Positions 1-6,684 of a DNA stretch of 8,045 nt are shown piece after piece. The stretch covers positions 1 through 8,045 of the forward strand of contig JAKEGI010000263.1 of assembly GCA_022615595.1 (NCBI GenBank). Direction: 5' to 3'. Position 1 is the first letter of the stretch. Each line of letters starts with the position of its first letter. The DNA comes from Bacteroidales bacterium. GTDB lineage: Bacteria; Bacteroidota; Bacteroidia; Bacteroidales; VadinHA17. The notes beneath the pieces are model-generated. The model was not told the DNA's origin, ran no database searches, and was given only the letters and a program-made list of their open reading frames with translations. The position numbers and the translations under genes are program-made.

Positions 1-1638
1 AAGAGCTACCCCCCTCATAAACAGGTAATCAAGGACATTTCGTTATCATTCTTTCTTGGTGCCAAGATTGGCATCATAGGACTTAACGGATCGGGAAAAT
101 CGACCCTGCTTAAGATAATAGCCGGTCTCGAGAAGGAATACCAGGGTGAAGTGGTCTTCTCGCCGGGTTATACCGTGGGACACCTGGCACAGGACCCTCT
201 TATGGACGACAAGCGCACGGTGCGCGAGATCGTTGAGGAGGGAGCTGCACCTGTTGTTGCAGCGCTTAAGGAGTACGAGGAGATAAACCTCCGGTTCGGT
301 GAGCCTGAGGTCTATGAGAACCCTGCTGCCATGGAGAAGCTCATGAACAGGCAGGCTGAGTTGCAGGAGAAGATCGAGGCCCTTGATGGCTGGAACCTCG
401 AACACAGGCTTGACCGCGCCATGGATGCCCTCCGCTGTCCCGACCCGGCAACGCCGGTAAAGATCCTTTCGGGCGGTGAACGGCGCCGGGTGGCACTCTG
501 CCGCCTGATGCTGCTTGAGCCTGACGTTCTCCTCCTCGATGAACCAACGAACCACCTTGACGCCGGGAGCATCCAGTGGCTCGAGACACACCTCAAACAG
601 TACAAGGGCACAGTAATTTGCATTACGCATGACAGGTATTTTCTTGACAATGTTGCAGGATGGATCCTTGAGCTTGATCGCGGGGAGGGTATCCCGTGGA
701 AAGGCAACTACACCTCCTGGCTTGAACAGAAGGCAAAGAGACTTGAACTGGAGGAGAAAGGAAACATCAGGCGCAGGAAGACACTGGAGCATGAGCTTGA
801 GTGGGTGAGGATGTCGCCAAAGGCCAGGCATGCCAAGTCAAAGGCACGCCTCAGCCAGTACGAAAACCTTCTGAACCAGGATGTGAAACAGAAGGAGGAG
901 AAACTGGAGATCTTCATCCCCAACGGTCTCAGGCTTGGTGACAAGGTGATAAGAGGGAAGGGTGTTACGAAGGCATTTGGCAACAGGATACTGTTTGAAG
1001 ATCTTGAGTTCAATCTACCTCCTAACGGTATTGTGGGTGTTATCGGACCCAACGGTGCGGGCAAGACAACACTGTTTCGCATGATCATGGGCCAGGAGAC
1101 GGTAGACAAAGGCACTTTTGAAGTTGGCGAGACAGTCACCCTGGGGTATGTTGACCAGGCACATGCAGAGATTGATCCTAAAAAGAGCGTCTACGAGGTC
1201 ATCTCCGGAGGTGTTGACGAGGTAATGGTAGGCAATCGCCCTGTCAATGCAAGAGCCTATGCTGCCCGGTTCAACTTCACCGGAGCTGACCAGGAGAAGA
1301 AATGCGGGGTGCTCTCCGGCGGTGAGCGCAACAGGCTGCACCTGGCTCTCACACTTAAGAGCGGAGCCAACGTGCTGCTGCTCGATGAGCCTACCAATGA
1401 CATCGATGTCAATACCCTGCGCGCTCTTGAAGAGGGGCTGGAAAATTTTGCCGGTTGTGCCGTGATCATATCACACGACCGCTGGTTCCTTGACCGCGTC
1501 GCCACACACATCCTTGCCTTCGAGGGCGATTCGAAGGTTGTGTGGTTTGAAGGCGACTACTCAGAATATGAAGAGAACTATCACAAACGCACCGGCAACG
1601 CCGGCCCGGTCAGGATTAAATACAAAAAACTTGCTTAA
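1..1638 (+). CDS. ettA: Energy-dependent translational throttle protein EttA (ABC-F ATPase), N-terminus missing
   Basis: Cytosolic ABC-F protein with two ATP-binding domains; the EttA family binds the ribosomal E site and couples the ATP/ADP state to translation elongation. The frame is open from base 1, so the gene enters from the left; 545 residues are visible and, against E. coli EttA (555 aa), about 12-18 N-terminal residues are missing. Numbering from base 1: Walker A GLNGSGKST at 27-35, EttA arm insertion around 90-135, signature LSGGE at 156-160, Walker B LLLDEP at 177-182, switch His in THDRYF at 209-214. A charged linker (about 235-320) with the ELEWVR motif follows. Domain two has Walker A GPNGAGKTT at 349-357, LSGGE at 438-442, LLDEP around 460-464 and SHDRWF from 491. 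Both Walker B Glu are present, so both sites should be active. The RIKYKK-type C-terminus matches EttA rather than Uup or YheS. No transmembrane segments are seen. It appears unrelated to the downstream operon. Confidence 0.95.
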   Translation, partial: KSYPPHKQVIKDISLSFFLGAKIGIIGLNGSGKSTLLKIIAGLEKEYQGEVVFSPGYTVGHLAQDPLMDDKRTVREIVEEGAAPVVAALKEYEEINLRFGEPEVYENPAAMEKLMNRQAELQEKIEALDGWNLEHRLDRAMDALRCPDPATPVKILSGGERRRVALCRLMLLEPDVLLLDEPTNHLDAGSIQWLETHLKQYKGTVICITHDRYFLDNVAGWILELDRGEGIPWKGNYTSWLEQKAKRLELEEKGNIRRRKTLEHELEWVRMSPKARHAKSKARLSQYENLLNQDVKQKEEKLEIFIPNGLRLGDKVIRGKGVTKAFGNRILFEDLEFNLPPNGIVGVIGPNGAGKTTLFRMIMGQETVDKGTFEVGETVTLGYVDQAHAEIDPKKSVYEVISGGVDEVMVGNRPVNARAYAARFNFTGADQEKKCGVLSGGERNRLHLALTLKSGANVLLLDEPTNDIDVNTLRALEEGLENFAGCAVIISHDRWFLDRVATHILAFEGDSKVVWFEGDYSEYEENYHKRTGNAGPVRIKYKKLA

Positions 1639-1661
1639 AACGGTGCAATAATTTGCCGGAG

Positions 1662-1681
1662 ATCATAATAAAAATCATAAT
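1662..1681 (+). promoter_or_regulatory. Direct repeat ATCATAAT x2, possible regulator site
   Basis: ATCATAAT occurs at 1662-1669 and again at 1674-1681, 12 bp apart start to start, about one helical turn. The second copy overlaps an AT-rich inverted repeat (AAAAT-CATA-ATTTT, 1671-1684). The pair lies roughly 38-57 bp upstream of the start point implied by the -7 box at 1708-1715, where an activator would bind. It does not match the FNR or CRP consensus. The AT-rich context makes chance occurrence quite possible. Confidence 0.25.
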
Positions 1682-1707
1682 TTTCAGGGCTGTTATTCAA
1701 TAAACAA

Positions 1708-1715
1708 TACTTTTG
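1708..1715 (+). promoter_or_regulatory. Bacteroidota-type -7 box for the psr operon
   Basis: TACTTTTG is an exact match to the Bacteroidota -7 consensus TAnnTTTG. It sits 68 bp upstream of the psrA ATG, implying a start point near 1720 and a 5' leader of roughly 60 nt. No good TTTG -33 element lies at the usual 19-21 bp spacing; the nearest candidate is the T-run at 1681-1684. A weak -33 would fit a promoter that depends on an activator. This is the only plausible promoter seen in the 145-bp gap, and none of the short gaps inside the operon holds another. Confidence 0.5.
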
Positions 1716-1783
1716 CGTTTGTTCACACTGGCATATTTAGTTATATAGATATATTCGCAAGAAGCATAAAATCAGGTTTATAG

Positions 1784-4021
1784 ATGGCAACACGCAGACA
1801 ATTCATCAGGATTTCGGCAATGGGTGCAGGGGCCGTGATGGCCGGAGCGGCAGGCTTCAGGCTGTTGGCTTCTGAGCTCACTGACGGCCAGAAGGCGACC
1901 CTGGCAGCTCTTAACAAACGTACCCCCACTTACTGTGAAGTTTGTTTCTGGAAGTGTGCCGGATGGGTGTATAAGGATGACAAGGGTGCTATAAAGAAGA
2001 TAACCGGCAATGCGGAAGATCTCAACTGTAACGGCCGTCTCTGTCCCCGCGGTACCGGAGGTGTCGGGATGTATCATGATGAAGACAGACTGCGTAAGCC
2101 GCTGATACGAACTGATAAGCGAGGCACACAGAGTTTCAGGGAGGCATCCTGGGAGGAGGCATTCGATTACATTGCGGAGAAGATTAAGAAGATCTCTGCC
2201 GAGCATGGTCCGGAATGCATAGCACTCTTTACCCATGGCTCGGGAGGGAAATATTTTTCTACCCTGCTTCGTGCACTGGGATCGCCTCATGTGGCAGCTC
2301 CCTCATACGCACAGTGCCGTGGTCCGCGTGAAGTGGCTTTTCAGGCCACTTTCGGTGAGACCCTCGACAGTCCCGAGCGTCTCGACATCCGTGACACAAA
2401 ATGTCTTGTACTGATTGGGAGCCATCTGGGTGAGAACATGCATAACGGGCAGGTGCAGGAGATGTCAGACGCAATTGACAAGGGAGCCACAATTATTACG
2501 GTCGATCCCCGCTTCTCCACCGCTGCCGGCAAATCAAAATACTGGCTGCCCATCAAGCCTGCAACCGACATGGCACTGCTGCTGGCATGGATGAATGTCA
2601 TCATCACCGAAGAGCTCTATGACAAGGCTTACGTCGAGAAGTACACCTTCGGATTTGAATACCTGAAGGAGCATGTCAGGAACATGACTCCTGAGTGGGC
2701 TTACGGCATAACCACTATTGACCCGACGGTAATCCGCGAGACAGCCCGGGAGATGGCCAATGCCTCTCCGGCAGTAATAGTTCACCCGGGACGTCATGTC
2801 GTCTGGTATGGCGATGACACGCAGCGGATGAGGGCTGTTGCCATTCTCAATGCCCTTCTTGGCTCATGGGGCCGCAGAGGCGGCTTCTACCGCCCGGAAA
2901 CATTCGAGCTGCCTGAGCCACCTCACCCGGCCTACCCGACACCGAAGAGAACATGGAGGACAGAGTTTCCTGATATCTATAAACTGGCAGACACAGTACT
3001 TGCCAACGGCGTCTGTGACGCCAGCGTCCCTGACCCCAGCCGTAACTGCCAGTTCAAGGGATGGATCGTCAACGGCACCAATCTGATGGAGACACTTCCT
3101 AACCAGGCGAATACCCTGAGAGCGATAGATGAGCTTGACCTGCTTGTTGTTGTTGATACAATGCCAATGGAGATAACGGGTTATGCCGATGTCGTTCTTC
3201 CCGAATGTACTTATCTTGAGCGTTATGATGACCTGAGGGTTGTTCAGCACCGCAAGCCGCAGATAGCCCTCCGGGCTCCTGCTGCCGAGCCGATGTACGA
3301 CACAAAACCTGCCTTCTGGATGGCCAGGGAGCTGGCAAAGAGACTGGGGGTAATAGAATATTTCCCATTTGAAAAAATTGAGGATCAGCTCGACTGGCAG
3401 CTGAAGCAGGTGGGAAGCAGCATGGAAGAGATGATGAAGATCGGGGTAAAGACTTTTGACCGCAGTGCCGATGACCTCTATTTTTATCCTGACGAGGATG
3501 TGGAGTTTTATACCGGGACTGGCAAGATTGAACTTTATTCTTCCCTGCTTGCCGATGCAGGCTTTGATCCCATGCCCGTCTATACAAAACATGAAGAGCC
3601 GCCGGCCGGCTATTACAGGCTTAATTACGGGAGGGCCCCGATGCATACCTTCAGCCGTACTTCCAACAACCCTAACCTCACTGACCTGATGGACGAAAAC
3701 AGCGTCTGGGTCAATCCGAGAGTGGCAAAAGAGTGGGACCTGAGCACTGGCCAGTATGTTCATCTTGTCAACCAGGACGGTAAGCGTTCGGAGTTTCCGA
3801 TAAAGGTGCGGGTGACGGAGCGTATCAGGTGGGATTCGGTATACATGGTTCACGGGTTCGGCCATCAGGAGAAGAAGCTGCGACGATGTTACGGGAAAGG
3901 AGCAAGCGACACCAACCTGATCACGAAGGTGCTGGTTGATCCTATAATGGGAGGCACCGGCATGCGCGGCAACTTCGTGACATTCATTACTGATCTTGCA
4001 GAAGCGGAGGTGGCATCATGA
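1784..4021 (+). CDS. psrA: Molybdopterin oxidoreductase catalytic subunit, polysulfide/thiosulfate reductase (PsrA/PhsA) type
   Basis: Catalytic subunit of a DMSO-reductase-family Mo/W-bisPGD enzyme, expected to reduce polysulfide or thiosulfate to sulfide in the periplasm. The 745-residue length is usual for PsrA. The N-terminus is a Tat signal: TRRQFIRIS at 3-11, followed by an Ala/Gly-rich hydrophobic stretch. A [4Fe-4S] site is formed by C51, C54, C58 and C87 (CxxCxxxC...CPRG). C178, in the motif SYAQCRG, sits where PsrA-type enzymes ligate the metal with Cys. The motif ADVVLPECTYLERYD (468-482) and the C-terminal GASDTN...DPIMGGTGMR region (706-728) are typical of the Psr/Phs group. The C-terminal dinucleotide-binding domain covers roughly 610-740. 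The ATG at 1784 is chosen because the Tat motif follows at once; a weak AGG lies 8 nt upstream. Its stop overlaps the psrB start (ATGA). The NrfD-type partner favours Psr over Phs, but tetrathionate or arsenate reductase relatives cannot be fully excluded. No TorD-type chaperone gene is present here. Confidence 0.88.
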   Translation: MATRRQFIRISAMGAGAVMAGAAGFRLLASELTDGQKATLAALNKRTPTYCEVCFWKCAGWVYKDDKGAIKKITGNAEDLNCNGRLCPRGTGGVGMYHDEDRLRKPLIRTDKRGTQSFREASWEEAFDYIAEKIKKISAEHGPECIALFTHGSGGKYFSTLLRALGSPHVAAPSYAQCRGPREVAFQATFGETLDSPERLDIRDTKCLVLIGSHLGENMHNGQVQEMSDAIDKGATIITVDPRFSTAAGKSKYWLPIKPATDMALLLAWMNVIITEELYDKAYVEKYTFGFEYLKEHVRNMTPEWAYGITTIDPTVIRETAREMANASPAVIVHPGRHVVWYGDDTQRMRAVAILNALLGSWGRRGGFYRPETFELPEPPHPAYPTPKRTWRTEFPDIYKLADTVLANGVCDASVPDPSRNCQFKGWIVNGTNLMETLPNQANTLRAIDELDLLVVVDTMPMEITGYADVVLPECTYLERYDDLRVVQHRKPQIALRAPAAEPMYDTKPAFWMARELAKRLGVIEYFPFEKIEDQLDWQLKQVGSSMEEMMKIGVKTFDRSADDLYFYPDEDVEFYTGTGKIELYSSLLADAGFDPMPVYTKHEEPPAGYYRLNYGRAPMHTFSRTSNNPNLTDLMDENSVWVNPRVAKEWDLSTGQYVHLVNQDGKRSEFPIKVRVTERIRWDSVYMVHGFGHQEKKLRRCYGKGASDTNLITKVLVDPIMGGTGMRGNFVTFITDLAEAEVAS

Positions 4022-4551
4022 GATACGCGATGGCTGTTGACACCAAAAAATGTGTCGGGTGCAGCGACTGTGTCGTCGCCTGCCAGACAGAGAACGATGT
4101 GCCCATCGGCTACTGCCGCGACTGGGTGGTTGAGGTGGTTGACGGAACCTATCCCCGGCTCGAGATCGAACTCAGGTCGGAGAGGTGCAACCACTGCGGC
4201 AACGCCCCCTGTGTCAGATGCTGTCCCACGGGAGCAAGCCACATTGCCGAGGGAGGCATCGTACTGGTTGAACCCAATAAGTGCATTGGCTGTGGTGCAT
4301 GTATCGCATCATGCCCCTATGATGCGCGCTATCCGCATCCGAAAGGATATGTTGACAAATGTACCTTCTGCATCCACCGGGTAAGGGAGGGCATGAAGCC
4401 GGCATGCGTTGCAGTATGCCCGACAAAATGCATGTACTTCGGCGATCTCGATGACCCTAACAGCGACGTGAGCGTCATATTGAAGAAGCGCAAGCACAAG
4501 ACTCTCATACCTGAAGCGGGGACAAGACCTGAGTTATATTTCCTAATTTGA
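4018..4551 (+). CDS. psrB: Four-cluster ferredoxin-type electron-transfer subunit (PsrB-like)
   Basis: Iron-sulfur subunit that carries electrons from the membrane quinol oxidase subunit to the catalytic subunit. The 177 residues contain the sixteen cysteines for four [4Fe-4S] clusters: C12/15/18/22, C57/60/65/69, C89/92/95/99 and C115/118/130/134, in the DmsB/PsrB/NrfC arrangement. All four cysteines are kept in every group, so no cluster seems lost or converted to [3Fe-4S]. Three further cysteines (33, 68, 138) lie outside the canonical ligand set. There is no signal peptide, as expected for a subunit carried through Tat by its partner. The ATG overlaps the psrA stop by 4 nt (ATGA), which implies translational coupling. 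A good GGAGG lies at 4006-4010, 7 nt before the start. psrC begins 7 nt after the stop. Confidence 0.92.
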   Translation: MRYAMAVDTKKCVGCSDCVVACQTENDVPIGYCRDWVVEVVDGTYPRLEIELRSERCNHCGNAPCVRCCPTGASHIAEGGIVLVEPNKCIGCGACIASCPYDARYPHPKGYVDKCTFCIHRVREGMKPACVAVCPTKCMYFGDLDDPNSDVSVILKKRKHKTLIPEAGTRPELYFLI

Positions 4552-4558
4552 GAAGAAG

Positions 4559-5500
4559 ATGAATGAAGAGCTTATAATAAGCGGAAGAGAGAACCTGATG
4601 GTTGATCCGCATCTGCATATCTGGCACTGGCCGATACCTCTTTATCTCTTCCTCGGAGGCCTTGCGGCAGGTATTCTTTTCTTTGCCGCGCTGTTCTACC
4701 TCATGGGCAGGGAGAATGAATACCGCACCGCAGTCAGAAGGATTCCCTTCATAGCACCGATAGCCCTCATCGTGGGCCTTGCAGCCCTCTTCTTCGACCT
4801 GCGGCACAAGGCCTTTTTCTGGCAGCTCTACACGGCAATAAGACTTGAGTCTCCGATGTCATGGGGCGCCTGGACACTGCTTGTCATAACAACAGCATCG
4901 GTGATATGGTGTGCCCTCCACATAAGAGAGTTCTTCCCTGAGTGGGACTGGAAGTACAGGTGGCTGATTGACCTTGAGACCTTCTTCAATAAATACAAGA
5001 AGGTGCTGGCATGGGTGATACTTATATACGCTGTCATTACCGGTATTTATACAGGTATCCTTCTCTCGGCGTTCAACGCAAGGCCATTATGGAACACATC
5101 TGTGCTGGGGCCGCTCTTTCTGGCCTCAGGGCTATCAGCAGGCGCAGCCTCGATAGTCCTTGGTTCCAAAGACAAAAAGGAGAGGCTGACATTCACAAAG
5201 ATTGACCTTATCATTCTTGGAGTTGAGCTTTTCCTTATAATACACATGTTCATGGGTTTCCTTGCAAGCACCCGGGTACAGATCGAGGCAGCAGAGCTCT
5301 TCCTCGGAGGAGGCTACACGATGGTATTCTGGATTTTTGTAGTCTTCCTGGGCATCATCCTTCCCGCGGCTCTTGATCTCATGGAGCTGAGAGGCTACCA
5401 CATCCCTGCGGTCATACCCGGGGTGCTGGTGCTCTTCGGAAGCCTTATGTTCCGTTTTGTCTTTGTCTTTGCCGGCCAGATAAGCCGGTGGCTGTACTGA
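4559..5500 (+). CDS. psrC: NrfD/PsrC-family quinol-linked membrane subunit
   Basis: Integral membrane subunit that anchors the PsrAB pair and oxidises menaquinol; it contains no haem ligand pattern, as is normal for NrfD/PsrC. The 313 residues fit Wolinella-type PsrC. Eight hydrophobic helices are visible at about 26-49, 63-82, 101-121, 148-171, 181-202, 214-234, 254-273 and 283-305. The family motif WPIPLYLFLGGLAAG begins helix one at 24. His20 and His23 lie just before it, in the region that forms the quinone site in PsrC. The presence of this subunit, rather than the di-haem cytochrome b of PhsC, is the main reason to call the complex polysulfide-reductase-like. The ATG at 4559 follows the purine-rich GAGAAGAAG; a later ATG at 4598 (Met14) is possible but lacks a better site. 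20 nt separate its stop from the next ATG. Confidence 0.9.
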   Translation: MNEELIISGRENLMVDPHLHIWHWPIPLYLFLGGLAAGILFFAALFYLMGRENEYRTAVRRIPFIAPIALIVGLAALFFDLRHKAFFWQLYTAIRLESPMSWGAWTLLVITTASVIWCALHIREFFPEWDWKYRWLIDLETFFNKYKKVLAWVILIYAVITGIYTGILLSAFNARPLWNTSVLGPLFLASGLSAGAASIVLGSKDKKERLTFTKIDLIILGVELFLIIHMFMGFLASTRVQIEAAELFLGGGYTMVFWIFVVFLGIILPAALDLMELRGYHIPAVIPGVLVLFGSLMFRFVFVFAGQISRWLY

Positions 5501-5520
5501 TCACAATAACAAAAAATAAT

Positions 5521-6057
5521 ATGAGCAATAATCAAAACACAGAGAAAAGCAGGCGATATCTCAATCCCTATCTTGGCGGGGTACTTCTGGGCCTGGTGCT
5601 GCTTGCAGCCAATTTCATATCAGGCAGGGGCCTGGGTGCCAGTGGTGCCATCAAGAGTGTCGTGGCCACATCCATCGTGGTGGTTCACAAGGATGCCGTA
5701 AACACCATGCCGTTCATGGCTGAATATGCTGAGTCACACAGCGGCAGCCCGATGAGGTCATGGCTTGTCTTCCAGATGATGGGAGTGCTGGTCGGAGGAT
5801 TTTTATCGGGGGCGCTGGCCGGTCGTTTGAAGCTTAAGGTAGAGCACTCACCCAGGATAACCTCAAAGCGCCGGCTGATATTTGCGCTTGCCGGCGGTAT
5901 ACTGTTCGGCTTCGGTTCGCAGCTGGGCAGGGGTTGCACAAGCGGCTCCGCCCTCAGCGGCATGGCCGTACTGTCACTTGGCGGATTCATCACTATGATG
6001 GGAATTTTCGGCACAGCCTTCGCACTTGCATATTTCTTCAGGAAAAACTGGATATAA
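5521..6057 (+). CDS. YeeE/YedE-family sulfur transport protein, first half of a split pair
   Basis: Membrane protein of the YeeE/YedE (Sulf_transp) family, whose characterised member TsuA/YeeE takes up thiosulfate. The product has 178 residues, about half of full-length YeeE. Hydrophobic stretches lie at about 16-34, 83-101, 118-135 and 146-173. The hallmark GRGCTSGSALSG begins at 136 with Cys139, the residue type thought to relay thiosulfate by S-H...S contacts. An upstream pseudo-repeat, SGRGLGASG (34-42), keeps the Gly-rich turn but has no Cys. The ATG at 5521 is preferred to an in-frame GTG at 5488 that overlaps psrC: ATG is preceded by an A-rich AT leader typical of Bacteroidota, and the extra residues resemble nothing in the family. 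The next gene supplies a second YeeE-like half. The pair resembles proteins called PmpA and PmpB in some annotations. Confidence 0.82.
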   Translation: MSNNQNTEKSRRYLNPYLGGVLLGLVLLAANFISGRGLGASGAIKSVVATSIVVVHKDAVNTMPFMAEYAESHSGSPMRSWLVFQMMGVLVGGFLSGALAGRLKLKVEHSPRITSKRRLIFALAGGILFGFGSQLGRGCTSGSALSGMAVLSLGGFITMMGIFGTAFALAYFFRKNWI

Positions 6058-6060
6058 AAG

Positions 6061-6067
6061 AGAGGAG
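6061..6067 (+). promoter_or_regulatory. Shine-Dalgarno site deciding the start of the second YeeE-like gene
   Basis: AGAGGAG lies 6 nt upstream of ATG 6074, just after the previous stop codon at 6055-6057. It favours this start over an in-frame ATG at 6026 inside the preceding gene. Strong Shine-Dalgarno sites are uncommon in Bacteroidota; most other starts here rely on A-rich leaders. Confidence 0.65.
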
Positions 6068-6073
6068 AATAAC

Positions 6074-6664
6074 ATGGGACCATTAGCACCATATGAGATT
6101 ATTTCGGAGAACACCAATTTTCTCCTTGCCTTCTTCATCGGCATAGCCTTTGGCTGGGTACTCGAGAGCTCGGGCTTCTCATCAAGCCGCAAGCTGGCCG
6201 GCATTTTCTACGGTTATGATGCCGTAGTTCTAAAGGTCTTTTTTACTGCAGCGATAACTGCGATGCTCGGCCTGCTCTTCATGAGCCTCTTTGGCTGGGT
6301 GGACCTTGACCTCATATATGTCAACCCGACCTATCTGACTTCTGCCATCGTCGGCGGAGTGGTGATGGGAGCAGGATTTATTATGGGAGGCTTCTGCCCC
6401 GGCACCAGCTTCTGCGGTGCTGCCATAGGCAAGATAGACGCTATGGTCTTCATCGGAGGACTCTTCATCGGCGTTTACGGTTTCGCCTTCACATACGGAT
6501 GGTGGGAGAAGATGTACTTCGCAAAATACCTTGGTGAACCAAAGGTAAGCGAGATGCTTGGCATGTCTGACGGCCTCTTCGGCCTCTTCCTGATAATTAT
6601 CGCCCTTGGCATGTTTTATGTGGCCGAATGGGCAGAGAAAAAATTCCCAAGGGAAGAATACTAA
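6074..6664 (+). CDS. YeeE/YedE-family (DUF6691-like) membrane protein, second half of a split pair
   Basis: Partner of the preceding YeeE-like protein; together they equal one full-length YeeE/TsuA. The 196 residues have hydrophobic segments at about 14-31, 53-74, 88-106, 122-142 and 167-184. The key motif GGFCPGTSFCG spans 105-115 and has two cysteines, C108 and C114; one of them is likely the counterpart of the second functional Cys of TsuA. An ESSGFSSSRKLAG stretch (31-43) is the family's other Gly/Ser turn, again without Cys. The start is set by the Shine-Dalgarno site at 6061-6067. Role by inference: with the first half it forms a channel for thiosulfate or a related sulfur anion that supplies, or removes the product of, the Psr-like complex. 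No TusA-like partner gene (TsuB/YeeD) is seen in the window. The stop is 20 nt before the next start. Confidence 0.8.
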   Translation: MGPLAPYEIISENTNFLLAFFIGIAFGWVLESSGFSSSRKLAGIFYGYDAVVLKVFFTAAITAMLGLLFMSLFGWVDLDLIYVNPTYLTSAIVGGVVMGAGFIMGGFCPGTSFCGAAIGKIDAMVFIGGLFIGVYGFAFTYGWWEKMYFAKYLGEPKVSEMLGMSDGLFGLFLIIIALGMFYVAEWAEKKFPREEY

Positions 6665-6684
6665 ATAAAAAAAAACAGAATATC

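Noticed and set aside
2864..3865. A 333-codon minus-strand open frame inside psrA.
   Set aside because: It lies wholly antisense to a gene with strong family motifs throughout, has no recognisable motif of its own and no minus-strand promoter or ribosome site. Long antisense frames are common opposite GC-biased genes.
1784..4021. Arsenate or tetrathionate reductase catalytic subunit.
   Set aside because: The 745-residue length, NrfD partner, C-terminal motif and sulfur-gene neighbours fit PsrA/PhsA better; not excluded without a tree.
5488..5520. GTG start for the first YeeE-like gene overlapping the psrC end.
   Set aside because: The extra 11 residues come from the psrC 3' end and the linker; ATG 5521 has an A-rich leader and gives a product beginning with a normal cytoplasmic N-terminus.
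6628..6684. Earlier ATG start for the rhodanese-like protein.
   Set aside because: It would overlap the previous gene by 37 nt and put a charged 19-residue extension before the hydrophobic export/anchor segment that naturally begins at ATG 6685.
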